A stretch of DNA of 64,000 nucleotides, from positions 455,256-519,255 of the forward strand of contig NZ_LMSS01000006.1 of assembly GCF_001429605.1 (NCBI RefSeq), read 5' to 3'. Made by a program: the position numbers and the translations under genes. This document shows positions 33,562 to 42,470 of the stretch, piece by piece. Every line of letters starts with the position of its first letter. Positions within the stretch are counted from its first letter, which is position 1. This DNA comes from Phycicoccus sp. Soil802. Lineage in GTDB: Bacteria > Actinomycetota > Actinomycetes > Actinomycetales > Dermatophilaceae. The notes under the pieces are model-generated. The model did not search any database and was not told the origin of the DNA. It worked only from the letters and a program-made list of their open reading frames with translations.

Positions 33562-33605
33562 GGCGGACCTGGCGGTTGAGCCCCCCTATCGCCGCCAGGT
33601 CCGCC
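33562..33605 (+). terminator. Terminator of the GH13 operon
   Basis: Perfect 14-bp stem GGCGGACCTGGCGG / CCGCCAGGTCCGCC, 16-base loop, followed by TTT, starting three bases after the stop codon. Confidence 0.9.
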
Positions 33606-33756
33606 TTTCCAAGAGTCGCGGCTTGGTGCGGTGGTCGAAGCCGTCTCGCCGGGCAGTAGACGGTGCCGCTCTCCGCCCAGCAGCGCTCGGGTGCGTATCT
33701 CCCTGTGACATCCGGGCGCTTCGCCGGCGGCACGGGCGCCTGCCCCCCTGGTCAGG

Positions 33757-33903
33757 CTAGTCGGCGGGCGCACGGGTGTTGAGGCTGAACACCTGGTGCG
33801 GCGGCTTCTGTGACAGCTCCAGGCGTCTGTATGCGCTGGGTGTCATGCCGACTTCGGCGAGGAACTGGCGGTTGAAGTTCGCGAGGTTGCTGTAGCCGCT
33901 CAG
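33757..33903 (-). pseudogene. AraC-family regulator, C-terminal remnant
   Basis: 48 codons ending in TAG read LSGYSNLANFNRQFLAEVGMTPSAYRRLEL and on to NTRAPAD. GYSNLANFNRQF...GMTPSAYRR is the second HTH of AraC/XylS regulators. An in-frame TGA (33906-33904) stops the frame immediately upstream and no start or first HTH is present, so the gene is truncated. The rest of 33606-34055 contains nothing else I recognise apart from the promoter region of the SDR gene. Confidence 0.82.
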
Positions 33904-34055
33904 TCACGGCGGCTCCCCGACCGGGTCGGCTGGGAACGGCTGGACTCGGGTCGGAACGACATCGTCGCCTGCCTCTCAAGGACACGAGAAAAGTATCAAG
34001 AACGCGGGTCGGGGGCGCTTGTCGTGCGTCTCGCCCGCCTCCTAGCGTTCCCCGC

Positions 34056-34799
34056 ATGAGCAGACAGCGCAGCCTGCGAGACACAGTCGTCGTCGTCACC
34101 GGTGCGGGTGGCGGGATCGGGGGAGCGATCACCCGCCAGGTCCTGGCGGGTGGCGGCCGGGTCGTTGCGGGCGACCTGCGCCCCCAGTCGTTGGCGACCT
34201 TGCAGGCTGAGCTCCAGGACGAGGACCGGCTCGTGGTCGTCCCCGGGGACGTCCGCGACGAAGCCACCTCGGCAGCCCTCATCGAGGCCGGGATCAGCGC
34301 GTTCGGGCGGGTGGACTCGGTGGTGGCCAACGCCGCCATCGGCTTCTACGGCGGAGTTCTCGATTACTCGGCCGACGACGTCAGCCTCATGATCGACGTC
34401 AATGTCAAGGGTTCCGTCTGGCTGGCCCGCGCGGCCGTGCGCCAGTTCCGCGTGCAGGGCGACGGAGGCGACATCGTCATCATCGGTTCCGTCGCCGGCC
34501 TCCTGATCGGAGGTGGCAAGGAGGCGGTGTATGCCGCGACCAAGGGCGCGCAGATCAACCTGGGTTACGCCCTCGACCGCGAGCTTCGAAGCGAAGGCAT
34601 CCGCACGACCGTGATCGCGCCGGCCGGCGTGAACACGGCGTTCGCCGCCGCCGATGGACGGTTCGGAGGCGCGGACCCGTCCGAGGGGCAGTTCATGGAG
34701 CCGACCGACATCGCCGAGGCCGTCGTCTACACACTGCAACAGCCGCGGCGGATGCGCACCGAGCTCTGGACCATGTGGAGCATGGCCGAAACCCACTAG
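34056..34799 (+). CDS. Short-chain dehydrogenase/reductase
   Basis: 247 residues, classical SDR length. Cofactor motif TGAGGGIGG near residue 14, NAAIG near residue 95 and catalytic Ser...Tyr-x3-Lys (GSVAG...YAATKG) near 144-166. GDLRPQ after beta-2 (Asp) suggests NAD(H) preference. Cytosolic oxidoreductase of unknown substrate. It stands alone between the AraC remnant and the convergent MFS gene. Confidence 0.88.
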   Translation: MSRQRSLRDTVVVVTGAGGGIGGAITRQVLAGGGRVVAGDLRPQSLATLQAELQDEDRLVVVPGDVRDEATSAALIEAGISAFGRVDSVVANAAIGFYGGVLDYSADDVSLMIDVNVKGSVWLARAAVRQFRVQGDGGDIVIIGSVAGLLIGGGKEAVYAATKGAQINLGYALDRELRSEGIRTTVIAPAGVNTAFAAADGRFGGADPSEGQFMEPTDIAEAVVYTLQQPRRMRTELWTMWSMAETH

Positions 34800-34822
34800 C
34801 TTCCGTTGCGTTGGGTTGGCGG

Positions 34823-36040
34823 TCAGCGAGATCGTCCGCCGGCGAGGCCCGCCACTGTCACGGCGCCCAGGGTCAGGGCGCCCAGCGCGGCTAGCACTTG
34901 TGTTGGTGGCAGGCCGGCGGTGAGACCGGCGGCTGCCGTGCCGGCGGACGCGAAGGCCACTTTCGTCCCGGCCACGGTGACGAAGACGGTGCCCTGAGTG
35001 CCCGCGGGTGCGTACTCGCCTCGGGCCGCAAGGCTGAGCATTGTCTGAGGCGCGACGACCAGGCCCAGGGTCGTGAAGGTGGCCAGCAATGGGGGAAGGC
35101 TCGTCCCGAGGAGCGCACCCGCGGTGAGCACCGGGACGAGCCCACCGACCCACATCATCATCCCGCGGGCTGGGTCTGCTCGCACTGGGTGCACGGCGAG
35201 CAGAAGGCCGCCGACAAGGCCACCGCTTCCGAAAGCGGCGGCGATCCATCCGCCGTGGCCGGTGGCGTTCCGTTCGCCCAAGGACATCCCGGCGAGCAAC
35301 GCTGCCGCGACGACGAACGCGCCCAGCCAGGTGAGTATCGCGACCTGCCTGAGCCGTCGGTCACGCCAGATCGCGGACAGGCCGGACCGAAGACCAGAGA
35401 GCGCGGGGGATGTCGGATCGTGATGGTTTTCGGCGCCCCACGACGCATGACGCGTCCGCTCGCTCCGCCCCTTCACCTGTCGGGTGGAGGGTAGGTGCAT
35501 GACCAGCCCGGCGCCCAGAAGGCCCAGACCGCAGAGAGCCAGGAGCGCACCGCGGGGCGATACGAGCGTCGCGAGGACCGCGATGAAGGCGGGCGCGGCT
35601 GCCCCGGCAAGGCCGTAGGTGAGAGCGTCGAGAGCGCGACTCCGTCGTGCCTGTTTGTCGGCCCGACGTCCGTCGACCAAGCTGCTCAACCCACCGGTGA
35701 GCAACGGCCCTGACCCGCCGGCGATCAGGCAGAGTAGGAAGACGACCCCCAGTGGAGCGGTTGCGAGTGCCGTCGTGGCCGCCGCAAGCATGCTCGCAAA
35801 AGTGGCTGCGGCGGCACCGATGACCCGTCGCGGGTCGCGGGAGTGGTCGAGGAGGGGGGCCGTGACGAAGCCGAGGACGTGCGGAGCCGTGAGGGCCGCC
35901 CCGAGGAGTCCGGCGGTCCGCAGCGGCGACGACATCTGCGAGGCGCTGCACAGGAGCACCACGCCGACGGTGGCTCCCGCGTCCATGGCCCGCACCAGCA
36001 CGGCCGCTGCCATGTAGGTGGTCATCGTCCTCGAAGGCAT
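34823..36040 (-). CDS. MFS transporter
   Basis: 405 residues with about twelve hydrophobic helices in two halves, separated by a basic cytoplasmic loop near residues 185-215 (KGRSERTRHASWGAENHHD). MFS-like loop features include DHSRDPRRVIG after helix 2. Probable drug or metabolite exporter. The ATG at 36040 has GAGGAG seven bases upstream. It is divergent from the CGNR regulator gene, with a palindromic operator candidate between them, which implies local regulation. Confidence 0.82.
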   Translation of the reverse strand: MPSRTMTTYMAAAVLVRAMDAGATVGVVLLCSASQMSSPLRTAGLLGAALTAPHVLGFVTAPLLDHSRDPRRVIGAAAATFASMLAAATTALATAPLGVVFLLCLIAGGSGPLLTGGLSSLVDGRRADKQARRSRALDALTYGLAGAAAPAFIAVLATLVSPRGALLALCGLGLLGAGLVMHLPSTRQVKGRSERTRHASWGAENHHDPTSPALSGLRSGLSAIWRDRRLRQVAILTWLGAFVVAAALLAGMSLGERNATGHGGWIAAAFGSGGLVGGLLLAVHPVRADPARGMMMWVGGLVPVLTAGALLGTSLPPLLATFTTLGLVVAPQTMLSLAARGEYAPAGTQGTVFVTVAGTKVAFASAGTAAAGLTAGLPPTQVLAALGALTLGAVTVAGLAGGRSR

Positions 36041-36052
36041 GACACTCCTCAA

Positions 36053-36091
36053 ACCGGTTACCTCCACGTTGCCAGACGTGACGTAACCGGT
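36053..36091. promoter_or_regulatory. Operator candidate between MFS and CGNR regulator genes
   Basis: ACCGGTTA at 36053-36060 and TAACCGGT at 36084-36091 form a perfect 8-bp inverted repeat around a further CACGT...ACGTG palindrome. It occupies the centre of the 63-bp divergent promoter region. Confidence 0.55.
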
Positions 36092-36103
36092 CAAACTGGT
36101 GAC

Positions 36104-36733
36104 ATGTCAATGGTTCACGTCGCTGGGAACACCGCGCTCGATTTCGTGGGCACTGTGAGCGAGCGGGGCACCCGCAACGAGGAGGGCCTCGACAGCGGCG
36201 CCACGCTCGGTCGCTGGTACGTCGAGGCGGGTCTGGTCGACCGTGTTCCTCCGGTGAGCGAGCCAGACTTGAACCGCGCCCGTGAGCTGCGAGAGCACCT
36301 GTTCGACGTGGTTACTGCACTCTTGGAGGGGACACCGATACCTGAGCGCAGCCGGCTGGCCCTCAACAGGGCCGCCAGCCAACAAGGACCCATCAACAGC
36401 GTGGGGCCAGACGGCCGACGTGTCCGACGTGGTGATGCAGCAGCCTGTCTTGCGGCCGTGGCCCAGGCCGGCATCGCTCTCGTCGACCCCACCGACGGCG
36501 CCATCCTGAAGCTGTGCGCAGACGACCTGTGCACTCACCCCTTCCTCGACCGCTCGCGCGCGAAGGCGCGACGGTGGTGTGACATGGAGACGTGCGGAGA
36601 TCGCGCCAAGGTGCGCCGTTACCGCGCCCAGCAGGCGGCGGCCCGATCGCATCGTGACGGCTCTCTCGTCGTCTCTCGGCCTTCGCAAGGGCTGCCCCCG
36701 GCTCGGTCAGAATTCGGGGTCGACGACGTTTAG
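36104..36733 (+). CDS. ABATE/CGNR zinc-finger transcriptional regulator
   Basis: 209 residues. The N-terminal ABATE domain (GNTALDFVGTVSERG, LREHLFDVVTALLEG) is a predicted stress-sensing fold; the C-terminus holds the zinc finger CADDLC...RRWCDMETCGDRAKVRRYR, with CGDR in place of the usual CGNR. These proteins are DNA-binding regulators, often next to transporters. The gene is divergent from the MFS exporter and presumably controls it from the shared operator. ATG 36104 is preferred because upstream codons overlap the transporter's coding region. Confidence 0.85.
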   Translation: MSMVHVAGNTALDFVGTVSERGTRNEEGLDSGATLGRWYVEAGLVDRVPPVSEPDLNRARELREHLFDVVTALLEGTPIPERSRLALNRAASQQGPINSVGPDGRRVRRGDAAACLAAVAQAGIALVDPTDGAILKLCADDLCTHPFLDRSRAKARRWCDMETCGDRAKVRRYRAQQAAARSHRDGSLVVSRPSQGLPPARSEFGVDDV

Positions 36734-36784
36734 AAGCTCCCGGTCTGGGCACTATCTCTGAAGCCTGAGATCAAGGAGGTAGGC

Positions 36785-36940
36785 ATGATCATCCTCGGCA
36801 TCATCCTGGTCATCATCGGCTACGTGGCCGATCTCCCCATCCTCATCACGATCGGCGTCATCCTGGCCGTCATCGGCCTGGTGCTGGTGCTGCTCGGCTC
36901 GACGGGCCGCGCGATCGGCGGGCGTCGGCACTGGTACTGA
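36785..36940 (+). CDS. Small two-helix membrane protein (DUF6131-like)
   Basis: 51 residues: MIILGIILVIIGYVAD, then a second Ile/Leu/Val-rich helix, a short GSTGRAIGG linker and C-terminal RRHWY. This is the pattern of tiny DUF6131-like membrane proteins common in actinobacteria. Ribosome site AAGGAGGT four bases before the ATG. Probably general stress-related, inferred from neighbouring small genes. Confidence 0.75.
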   Translation: MIILGIILVIIGYVADLPILITIGVILAVIGLVLVLLGSTGRAIGGRRHWY

Positions 36941-36987
36941 CCTCCCCGCGGAGTGCGAGGAAGAAGGAACCACGGAAGGAGTCCACC

Positions 36988-37197
36988 GTGTCCAAGGACC
37001 TCAGTGACACCGAGAACCGCAAGAAGCTGAAGAAGTCGTCGTTCGCGTTGCCGGAGCAGGAGAAGTACCCCATTCCGGACATCGAGCACGCACGCAACGC
37101 CCTGGCCCGGGTGGCCCAACACGGGTCGGAGTCCGAGCAGAAGAAGGTCCGGGCGGCGGTCGAGAAGAAGTACCCGAGCCTCAAGAAGGACGACTGA
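36988..37197 (+). CDS. DUF6582-like small basic protein
   Basis: 69 residues, MSKDLSDTENRKKLKKS followed by FALPEQEKYPIPDIEHARNA and VEKKYPSL. The segment ALPxxxKYPIxDxxHAxNAL is shared with DUF6582 and the C-terminal part of some phage-protease-associated proteins. GTG start with GGAAGGAG upstream. Very Lys-rich compared with neighbours. Confidence 0.75.
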   Translation: MSKDLSDTENRKKLKKSSFALPEQEKYPIPDIEHARNALARVAQHGSESEQKKVRAAVEKKYPSLKKDD

Positions 37198-37204
37198 CGA
37201 GCGG

Positions 37205-37350
37205 GTCTCCGGCGCGGCCAGGGTCGCCGGCTTGATGTTGTGCTGGGTCGAGTAGCTCCGCAGGAGTCCGAAGGCGACCTCGGCGTCAACACCCGAAGCG
37301 CAGCATCAGCGCGCCCTTGGCCTGCTCGATCGCCGATCGATGTGCTGCCG
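37205..37350 (-). pseudogene. ANTAR-domain regulator remnant, frameshifted
   Basis: On the minus strand one frame reads HRSAIEQAKGALMLRFGC and stops; a +1-type shift continues as GVDAEVAFGLLRSYSTQHNIKP. Together they are the core of an ANTAR domain (IEQAKGxLM...AFxLLRxYSxxxN). No intact start or sensor domain is found upstream. The rest of 37198-37683 shows no gene; the ribosome site AGGAGGAC for the next gene is at its end. Confidence 0.75.
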
Positions 37351-37683
37351 AGGATGAGCTCGGTCGTGGGCGCCTGGTGATCGCTGCCCTTCAGGGGCAC
37401 GGAACGCACCGTGTCCAGCAACAGCCCCTTTGCGTTGACCCCACTGCTACATACCATTGACAGAAGCGCCTGCCCGGACCCGCAGGCCATGGTCGATGGC
37501 CATCGTCGGGTCCAACAGCGCCGCTCAGACCCCCGGCCATCACGGCGACGTCCTGCAAGTTCAGGGGCGCTGGACGTCGGCCGAGGTGGTGCCCCCGCTC
37601 GCTCGGGTGGGGGCACTGCTGCGTCAGGGGTCTCGCGTTCGGCAAGCCCGTTCGCACCGTTGACCGAGCCCTAGGAGGACAAG

Positions 37684-38316
37684 ATGGCCGATCCGACCGA
37701 CACCTACACCCAGACCCGGCTCAGCCTGCACGCGCTGGCCGAGCTGGTCCTCGCCGGGCCGCGGTTCCGCGAGACCGGCGACCTGCGGCTGCGGGTGCGC
37801 CCAGAGGGCATCGGCACCTGGGACGACCCGGTCATCGCGCTGGCCGGCGGTGAGCTGGTCACCCGGACCTCACGGATTCCCCTCAACGGGCTCACGATCT
37901 CGGACGCGGCCAAGCAGGCCGGCTGGGAGGCCAGCCCGCTGGACGACGTCTACAGCGACGGCCCCCACGTCGCACCGTCGGAGACCGTGCAGCTGGATCC
38001 CGGCTCGGTCCACGTCATCGAGACGGCCTTCCGACTCGGCGACGAGGCTCTCCGCGAGTTCAGATCCGACGCCGAACGCACCCTCTGGCCGGAACACTTC
38101 GACGTCGCCACCAGCGTGGACGAGGTCAACTACGGGGTCTCCCCCGGCGACGGCTACCTGGACCGGCCGTACGCCTACGTCGGCCCGTACCGCCCGGTCA
38201 CCGGTGACTTCTGGAACGCCCCGTTCGGCGCCGCTCGCCTCGTCGACGAGCTGGCCGACGTCGCCGGGATCGCAGCCTTCTTCACGGAGGGTGCCCGCCT
38301 CGCCGCCCGATCCTGA
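37684..38316 (+). CDS. Conserved hypothetical protein
   Basis: 210 residues, soluble, acidic. Distinctive segments are WPEHFDVATSVDEVNYG and GDGYLDRPYAYVGPY near residues 138-165. I recall similar conserved actinobacterial proteins but know no function. AGGAGGAC ribosome site before the ATG. Convergent with the rhamnosidase gene, with only 6 bp between stops. Confidence 0.75.
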   Translation: MADPTDTYTQTRLSLHALAELVLAGPRFRETGDLRLRVRPEGIGTWDDPVIALAGGELVTRTSRIPLNGLTISDAAKQAGWEASPLDDVYSDGPHVAPSETVQLDPGSVHVIETAFRLGDEALREFRSDAERTLWPEHFDVATSVDEVNYGVSPGDGYLDRPYAYVGPYRPVTGDFWNAPFGAARLVDELADVAGIAAFFTEGARLAARS

Positions 38317-38322
38317 CAAGAC

Positions 38323-40584
38323 TCAGCTGGGCGCGGTGAACTGGTGGTCCCCGGCGCCCACCACCACCCGTTCCGTGCCGTCGGGCAGCCGCACTGTGGC
38401 CTCGACGCCCTGAGGCACGGTCACCCGAAGCGACAGCGTGCCTTGGTCGTCCAGAGACCAGTCGGAGGCGATGGTGCCGTGCCTGGTGTCCAGGGCGCCC
38501 TTGGCCCAGGTCAGCCCTCCGCCCGGTCGTGGCGCGATGAGGACACGGTCGTACCCGGGCGCGAGCGGGGCGATGCCGGCGATGGTCCGGTGCATCCAGT
38601 CGGCCACGGCGCCCAGGGCGTAGTGGTTGAAGCTCGTCATCTCGCCGGGGTTGATGGTCCCATCGGGCAGCATCGAGTCCCAGCGCTCCCAGACGGTGGT
38701 GGCACCCATCGTGACCGGGTACAGCCACGAGGGGCACTCCCGCTCCAGGAGCAGCTGGTAGGCATCGTCGAGGTGCCCCGTGGACGTCAGGGCGTCGGTC
38801 ACGAACGGCGTCCCGGCGAAACCCGTGGAGATGCGGAAACCGTTGTCCCGCACCAGTTCTGCGAGCCGGTCACCGGCACCCTGGCGATCGGCCTCATCGA
38901 GCAGGCCGAACTCGATGGCGAGGGCGTAGACGGTGGCGCAGTCGCTCAGGACGCGGCCGCCCTCGGTGACGTAGTGCTTCTGGAAGGCACTGCGCACCCG
39001 CTCGGCCAGGGCCGAGAAGTAGCCCGCGTCGTCGGGGATGCCGAGGATCTCGGCCGTCGCAGCCACCTGGCGCAGGGTTCGGTAGTAGCACGCCGTTGCC
39101 ACGACGCCGTTGTCCGCCTTCGCCTTGAACGGCTGGTCCGGTGGCGCTTGCGGGTCCAGCCAGTCGCCGAACTGGAAACCCTTGTCCCACAGGTCGTTGT
39201 CCGAGAGCAGTCCTTCGACCCGATGGGCGTGCGCCGTCATCGCCGGGTACTGGCGCTCGAGGGCCGCCTTGTCGCCGTAGGCGGTCCACAGTGCCCACGG
39301 CACCCAGGCCGCCGCATCGCTCCAGACCGCCGTGCTGTCGGGGTCGGGGAAGTCTGCCGGGATTTCCATGTACTTGAGGACGTCCGGCACGACGAAGGGC
39401 ACCATGCCATCGGCATGGCTCTGCTCGAGGTCGACGTCGACGAGCCAGTTCGACAGGAAGCCGGAGACGTCATAGAGGTATGCCGCGGTGGGGGCGAAGG
39501 CAGCGATGTCACCGGTCCAGCCCAGCCGCTCATCGCGTTGCGGGCAGTCGGTGGGGACATCGAGGAAGTTGCCCTTGAGGCCCCAGACCACGTTGCGGTG
39601 CAGCTGGTTGAGGAGCTCGTCGGACGACTCGAAGGTGCCGGTCCGCTCGAGCTCGGAGTGCACGACCACGGCCTCGAGCGAGTCCTCGGTGAGCTGGCCC
39701 GGCCAGCCCGACACCTCGGCATACCGGAAACCGTGGAAGGTCTTGGTGGGCTCGAAGGTGTCGACCCCCCCGCTGAGGATGAAGCGGTCGGTCGCCTCGG
39801 CGGTGCGTAGCGGTCGGGTGCCGAGCTCGTCGTGCTCGAGGACCTCGGCATGGCGGACCGTGATCTCGCTGCCTGCCTCGCCCTGAACGGAGAAGCGGAG
39901 CCAGCCGACCAGGTTCTGCCCGAAGTCGACCAGCGTCGCTCCCGCCGGGGAGGTCCACACCTTCACCGGCGCCACGACCTCCTGACGACGGACGGGGGGC
40001 CCGAGGTACGGCTCCAGCCGTCCACCGTCATGGGCCACCACGTGCACCCCGGACCAACCCTCGAGGGCGGCGCCGGGCTGGGTCCAGTCGGAGGACTCCA
40101 GGCGGGCGTCGATGGTCTGGCCGTCGTACAGGTCGTTGACCAGCGTGGCGGAGGGACCTGCCTGCCAGGTGGCGTCAGTGCCCACGAGCTGGCGGTGCCC
40201 GTCCTCGAACTCCACGTGGAGCTCCGCGAGGCCCGCGAGCTCGGCGCCGTAGAACCCACTCTTTCCACTCCACCCCAGGCGCCCACGGAACCAGCCGTTG
40301 CCCAGGGCGAGCCCCAGCACCGAGGTGTCCGAGACCAGCGGCGTGACGTCGTAGCTGCGATAGCGCAGGCGCCACTCGTAGCTGGTCCACCCTGGGGTGA
40401 GCACCTCGTCCGAGACGGGAGTGCCGTTGATGGTCGGCTCGACGATCCCGTGCGCCGTGACGAAGAGCGTCGCCCCCACCACGGGACCGTGGCCCTGGTC
40501 GAGCGCAAACTCCTTGCGCAGCAAGGGGGCTCCGGCGAAGTCCTTGTCAGGGGCGATCAGGTCCGCGGACCATTCGTGGGTCAT
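38323..40584 (-). CDS. Alpha-L-rhamnosidase (GH78)
   Basis: 753 residues without signal peptide. N-terminal beta domains (FVTAHGIVEPTINGTPVSDEVLTPGWTSYEWRLRYRSYDVT, abbreviated here as the typical GH78 start) precede an (alpha/alpha)6 barrel with the general-acid loop DCPQRDERLGWTGD, AAAWVPWALW and the C-terminal catalytic Glu region EMTSFNHYALGAVADWM. It removes terminal L-rhamnose from rhamnosides in the cytoplasm. Last gene of the minus-strand operon, 90 bp after the second permease gene. Confidence 0.92.
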   Translation of the reverse strand: MTHEWSADLIAPDKDFAGAPLLRKEFALDQGHGPVVGATLFVTAHGIVEPTINGTPVSDEVLTPGWTSYEWRLRYRSYDVTPLVSDTSVLGLALGNGWFRGRLGWSGKSGFYGAELAGLAELHVEFEDGHRQLVGTDATWQAGPSATLVNDLYDGQTIDARLESSDWTQPGAALEGWSGVHVVAHDGGRLEPYLGPPVRRQEVVAPVKVWTSPAGATLVDFGQNLVGWLRFSVQGEAGSEITVRHAEVLEHDELGTRPLRTAEATDRFILSGGVDTFEPTKTFHGFRYAEVSGWPGQLTEDSLEAVVVHSELERTGTFESSDELLNQLHRNVVWGLKGNFLDVPTDCPQRDERLGWTGDIAAFAPTAAYLYDVSGFLSNWLVDVDLEQSHADGMVPFVVPDVLKYMEIPADFPDPDSTAVWSDAAAWVPWALWTAYGDKAALERQYPAMTAHAHRVEGLLSDNDLWDKGFQFGDWLDPQAPPDQPFKAKADNGVVATACYYRTLRQVAATAEILGIPDDAGYFSALAERVRSAFQKHYVTEGGRVLSDCATVYALAIEFGLLDEADRQGAGDRLAELVRDNGFRISTGFAGTPFVTDALTSTGHLDDAYQLLLERECPSWLYPVTMGATTVWERWDSMLPDGTINPGEMTSFNHYALGAVADWMHRTIAGIAPLAPGYDRVLIAPRPGGGLTWAKGALDTRHGTIASDWSLDDQGTLSLRVTVPQGVEATVRLPDGTERVVVGAGDHQFTAPS

Positions 40585-40674
40585 GGCTGCCTTTCGGGAG
40601 AGCTGTGCGAGCTGTCGGGAGAACGGTGGGGTAGGGATGGTCGGGCGGGCCCTGCGCCCACCCGCCGAAGGGCG

Positions 40675-41508
40675 TCAGCCCTTGACGGCGCCGGACGTCA
40701 TTCCGGCGACGATCTTGCGGTTGAAGAAGATGAAGAGGACGAGCGGCGGCAGCGTGACGAGCACGATGTCCATGAAGAGCAGGTTGTACTGCGTGCTGAA
40801 CTGGCTGAGGAAGTTGAACAGCGTGAGCTGCACCGTGGCGTTCTCGTCACCGGGCAGGAAGTACAGCGGGTTGACGAAGTCGCTGTAGATGAAGACCGAG
40901 CTCGTGAGGATCACCGTGATCGTGACTGGCCGAAGGAGCGGGAAGATCACGCGGAAGAACAGGTTCAGCCCCGTGCACCCGTCGATCATGGCTGCCTCGT
41001 CCAGCTCCCGGGGGATGGCGGCGACGAAGGCGCGGAAGAGCAGCACGCAGAACGCCATCTGGTAGGCGACCTCGACCAGGATCAGCCCGGGCAGGGTCTT
41101 GAACAGGTGCATCTGCTGCAGGACCCAGATGGTCGGCACGACGGCCGGCGGGATGATCAGCCCGGAGATGACCAGGATGTTGGCGAGGTTCGCCACCCGC
41201 CCAGGACGGCGCTGGATGACGTAGCCGACCATCGAGCACAGCACCACGAGGATGGCCACCGAGACGACGGTGAGGATGGTGCTGTTCTTGAAGGCCGTGA
41301 GCAGCATCCCGTCCCGAGCTGCGAAGGCCTCCTTGATGTTGTCGACGACAGCCCAGTCGGTGGGCAGCGAGAACTTCAGGTCGGCCGACTCGAACTCGTC
41401 CTTGGACGCGGTGAGGAACATGAACACGAACGGAACGACGAACACGACCAGGGCGACCAGGATGGCCACGACTTCCAGCGAGACGCTTCTCAGGGTTTTC
41501 GTCCTCAT
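40675..41508 (-). CDS. Carbohydrate ABC transporter permease (MalG-type)
   Basis: 277 residues, six predicted transmembrane helices. The EAA loop that contacts the ATPase is visible as ELDEAAMIDGCTGLNLFFRVIFPL (cited in part). The C-terminal FNRKIVAGMTSGAVKG is the classical MalG-type ending. Starts at ATG 41508, overlapping the stop of the first permease (ATGA). Imports a rhamnose-containing sugar together with the neighbouring permease and binding protein. Confidence 0.93.
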   Translation of the reverse strand: MRTKTLRSVSLEVVAILVALVVFVVPFVFMFLTASKDEFESADLKFSLPTDWAVVDNIKEAFAARDGMLLTAFKNSTILTVVSVAILVVLCSMVGYVIQRRPGRVANLANILVISGLIIPPAVVPTIWVLQQMHLFKTLPGLILVEVAYQMAFCVLLFRAFVAAIPRELDEAAMIDGCTGLNLFFRVIFPLLRPVTITVILTSSVFIYSDFVNPLYFLPGDENATVQLTLFNFLSQFSTQYNLLFMDIVLVTLPPLVLFIFFNRKIVAGMTSGAVKG

Positions 41509-42470
41509 GACTCCACCTCCTTCGAGTTGAAGTACCGGAACAGCGGGAAGATGATCAGGGACACCATGACGAAGAGGACGACGTTGCCCGCCGTGGCCAA
41601 GCCGTAGAAGCCGGCTTGGTACTGCTTGTAGATCACCGACGCGATCACGTCGCTGCTGAACCCGGGCCCGCCCCCGGTCATCGTCCAGATGAGGTCGAAC
41701 GACCGGAGACCTCCGATGAGGGACAGGAGGATGACGGTGAAGGTCGCCGGGCGGGCGAGCGGGAGGGTGATGTTCCGGAACTTGGTCCAGGCACTGCCGC
41801 CGTCGACGTCGACGGCCTCGTAGTAGTCCTTGGGGATCGCGAGGATGCCCGCGATGTAGATCAGCGTCGCGAGTCCCACGCCCTTCCACACGTCGACGAG
41901 GGCCACGGACAGCAGGGCGAGGCTGGGGTCACCGAGCCAGTCGGGCGAGGTGATGCCGACCTTGCTCAGGACGGTGGCGACGAGGCCGAAGTCCGGCTGC
42001 AGCAGCACGCTGAACGTGATGCCCACGGCCACGGTGCTCACGAGGACCGGGAAGAACACGACCGAGCGCAGGAGGCCACGCGAGCGGATCGGGCCGGTCA
42101 GCAGGACGGCGAAGAGCATGCCGAGCACCACCTTGAGGCCACTGGTGAGGACCGCGTAGATCAGCGTGTTCTTGAGGCCGCTGACCAATGACTGCTCTGA
42201 GAAGAACTGCCTGAAGTTGTCCAGACCGATGAACTCTGAGTCGAACAGCGTCCAGCGAGTGAGGGAGTAGTAGAAGGCGATCACGGTCGGCACCAGGAAG
42301 ATCAGGCCGTAGATCACCGCTGCGGGCGCGTAGAACCAGTAGGAGTAGGTCCGGGCGCGGAGGTTGCGGGCGCCACCGGACCGGGCCTGCTTCCGGGTGG
42401 GCCGACCGGCCCCCGCGTCACCGCGGGGGCCGGTCGTCCGAGTCTGGCTCGGGGTGACGCTGGTTACCAT
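41505..42470 (-). CDS. Carbohydrate ABC transporter permease (MalF-type)
   Basis: 321 residues with an N-terminal basic tail (KQARSGGARNLRARTYSY) and six helices; the EAA loop reads YEAVDVDGGSAWTKFRNITLP. The family signature SLIGGLRSFDLIWTMTGGGP is present near residue 245. It overlaps the binding-protein stop by 7 bp and the second permease start by 4 bp, so the three transport genes are tightly coupled. Confidence 0.93.
   Translation of the reverse strand: MVTSVTPSQTRTTGPRGDAGAGRPTRKQARSGGARNLRARTYSYWFYAPAAVIYGLIFLVPTVIAFYYSLTRWTLFDSEFIGLDNFRQFFSEQSLVSGLKNTLIYAVLTSGLKVVLGMLFAVLLTGPIRSRGLLRSVVFFPVLVSTVAVGITFSVLLQPDFGLVATVLSKVGITSPDWLGDPSLALLSVALVDVWKGVGLATLIYIAGILAIPKDYYEAVDVDGGSAWTKFRNITLPLARPATFTVILLSLIGGLRSFDLIWTMTGGGPGFSSDVIASVIYKQYQAGFYGLATAGNVVLFVMVSLIIFPLFRYFNSKEVES

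Noticed and set aside
33752-34339. A 195-codon minus-strand frame antisense to the SDR start
   Set aside because: Runs through the AraC remnant in the wrong frame and opposes the SDR gene; no domain.
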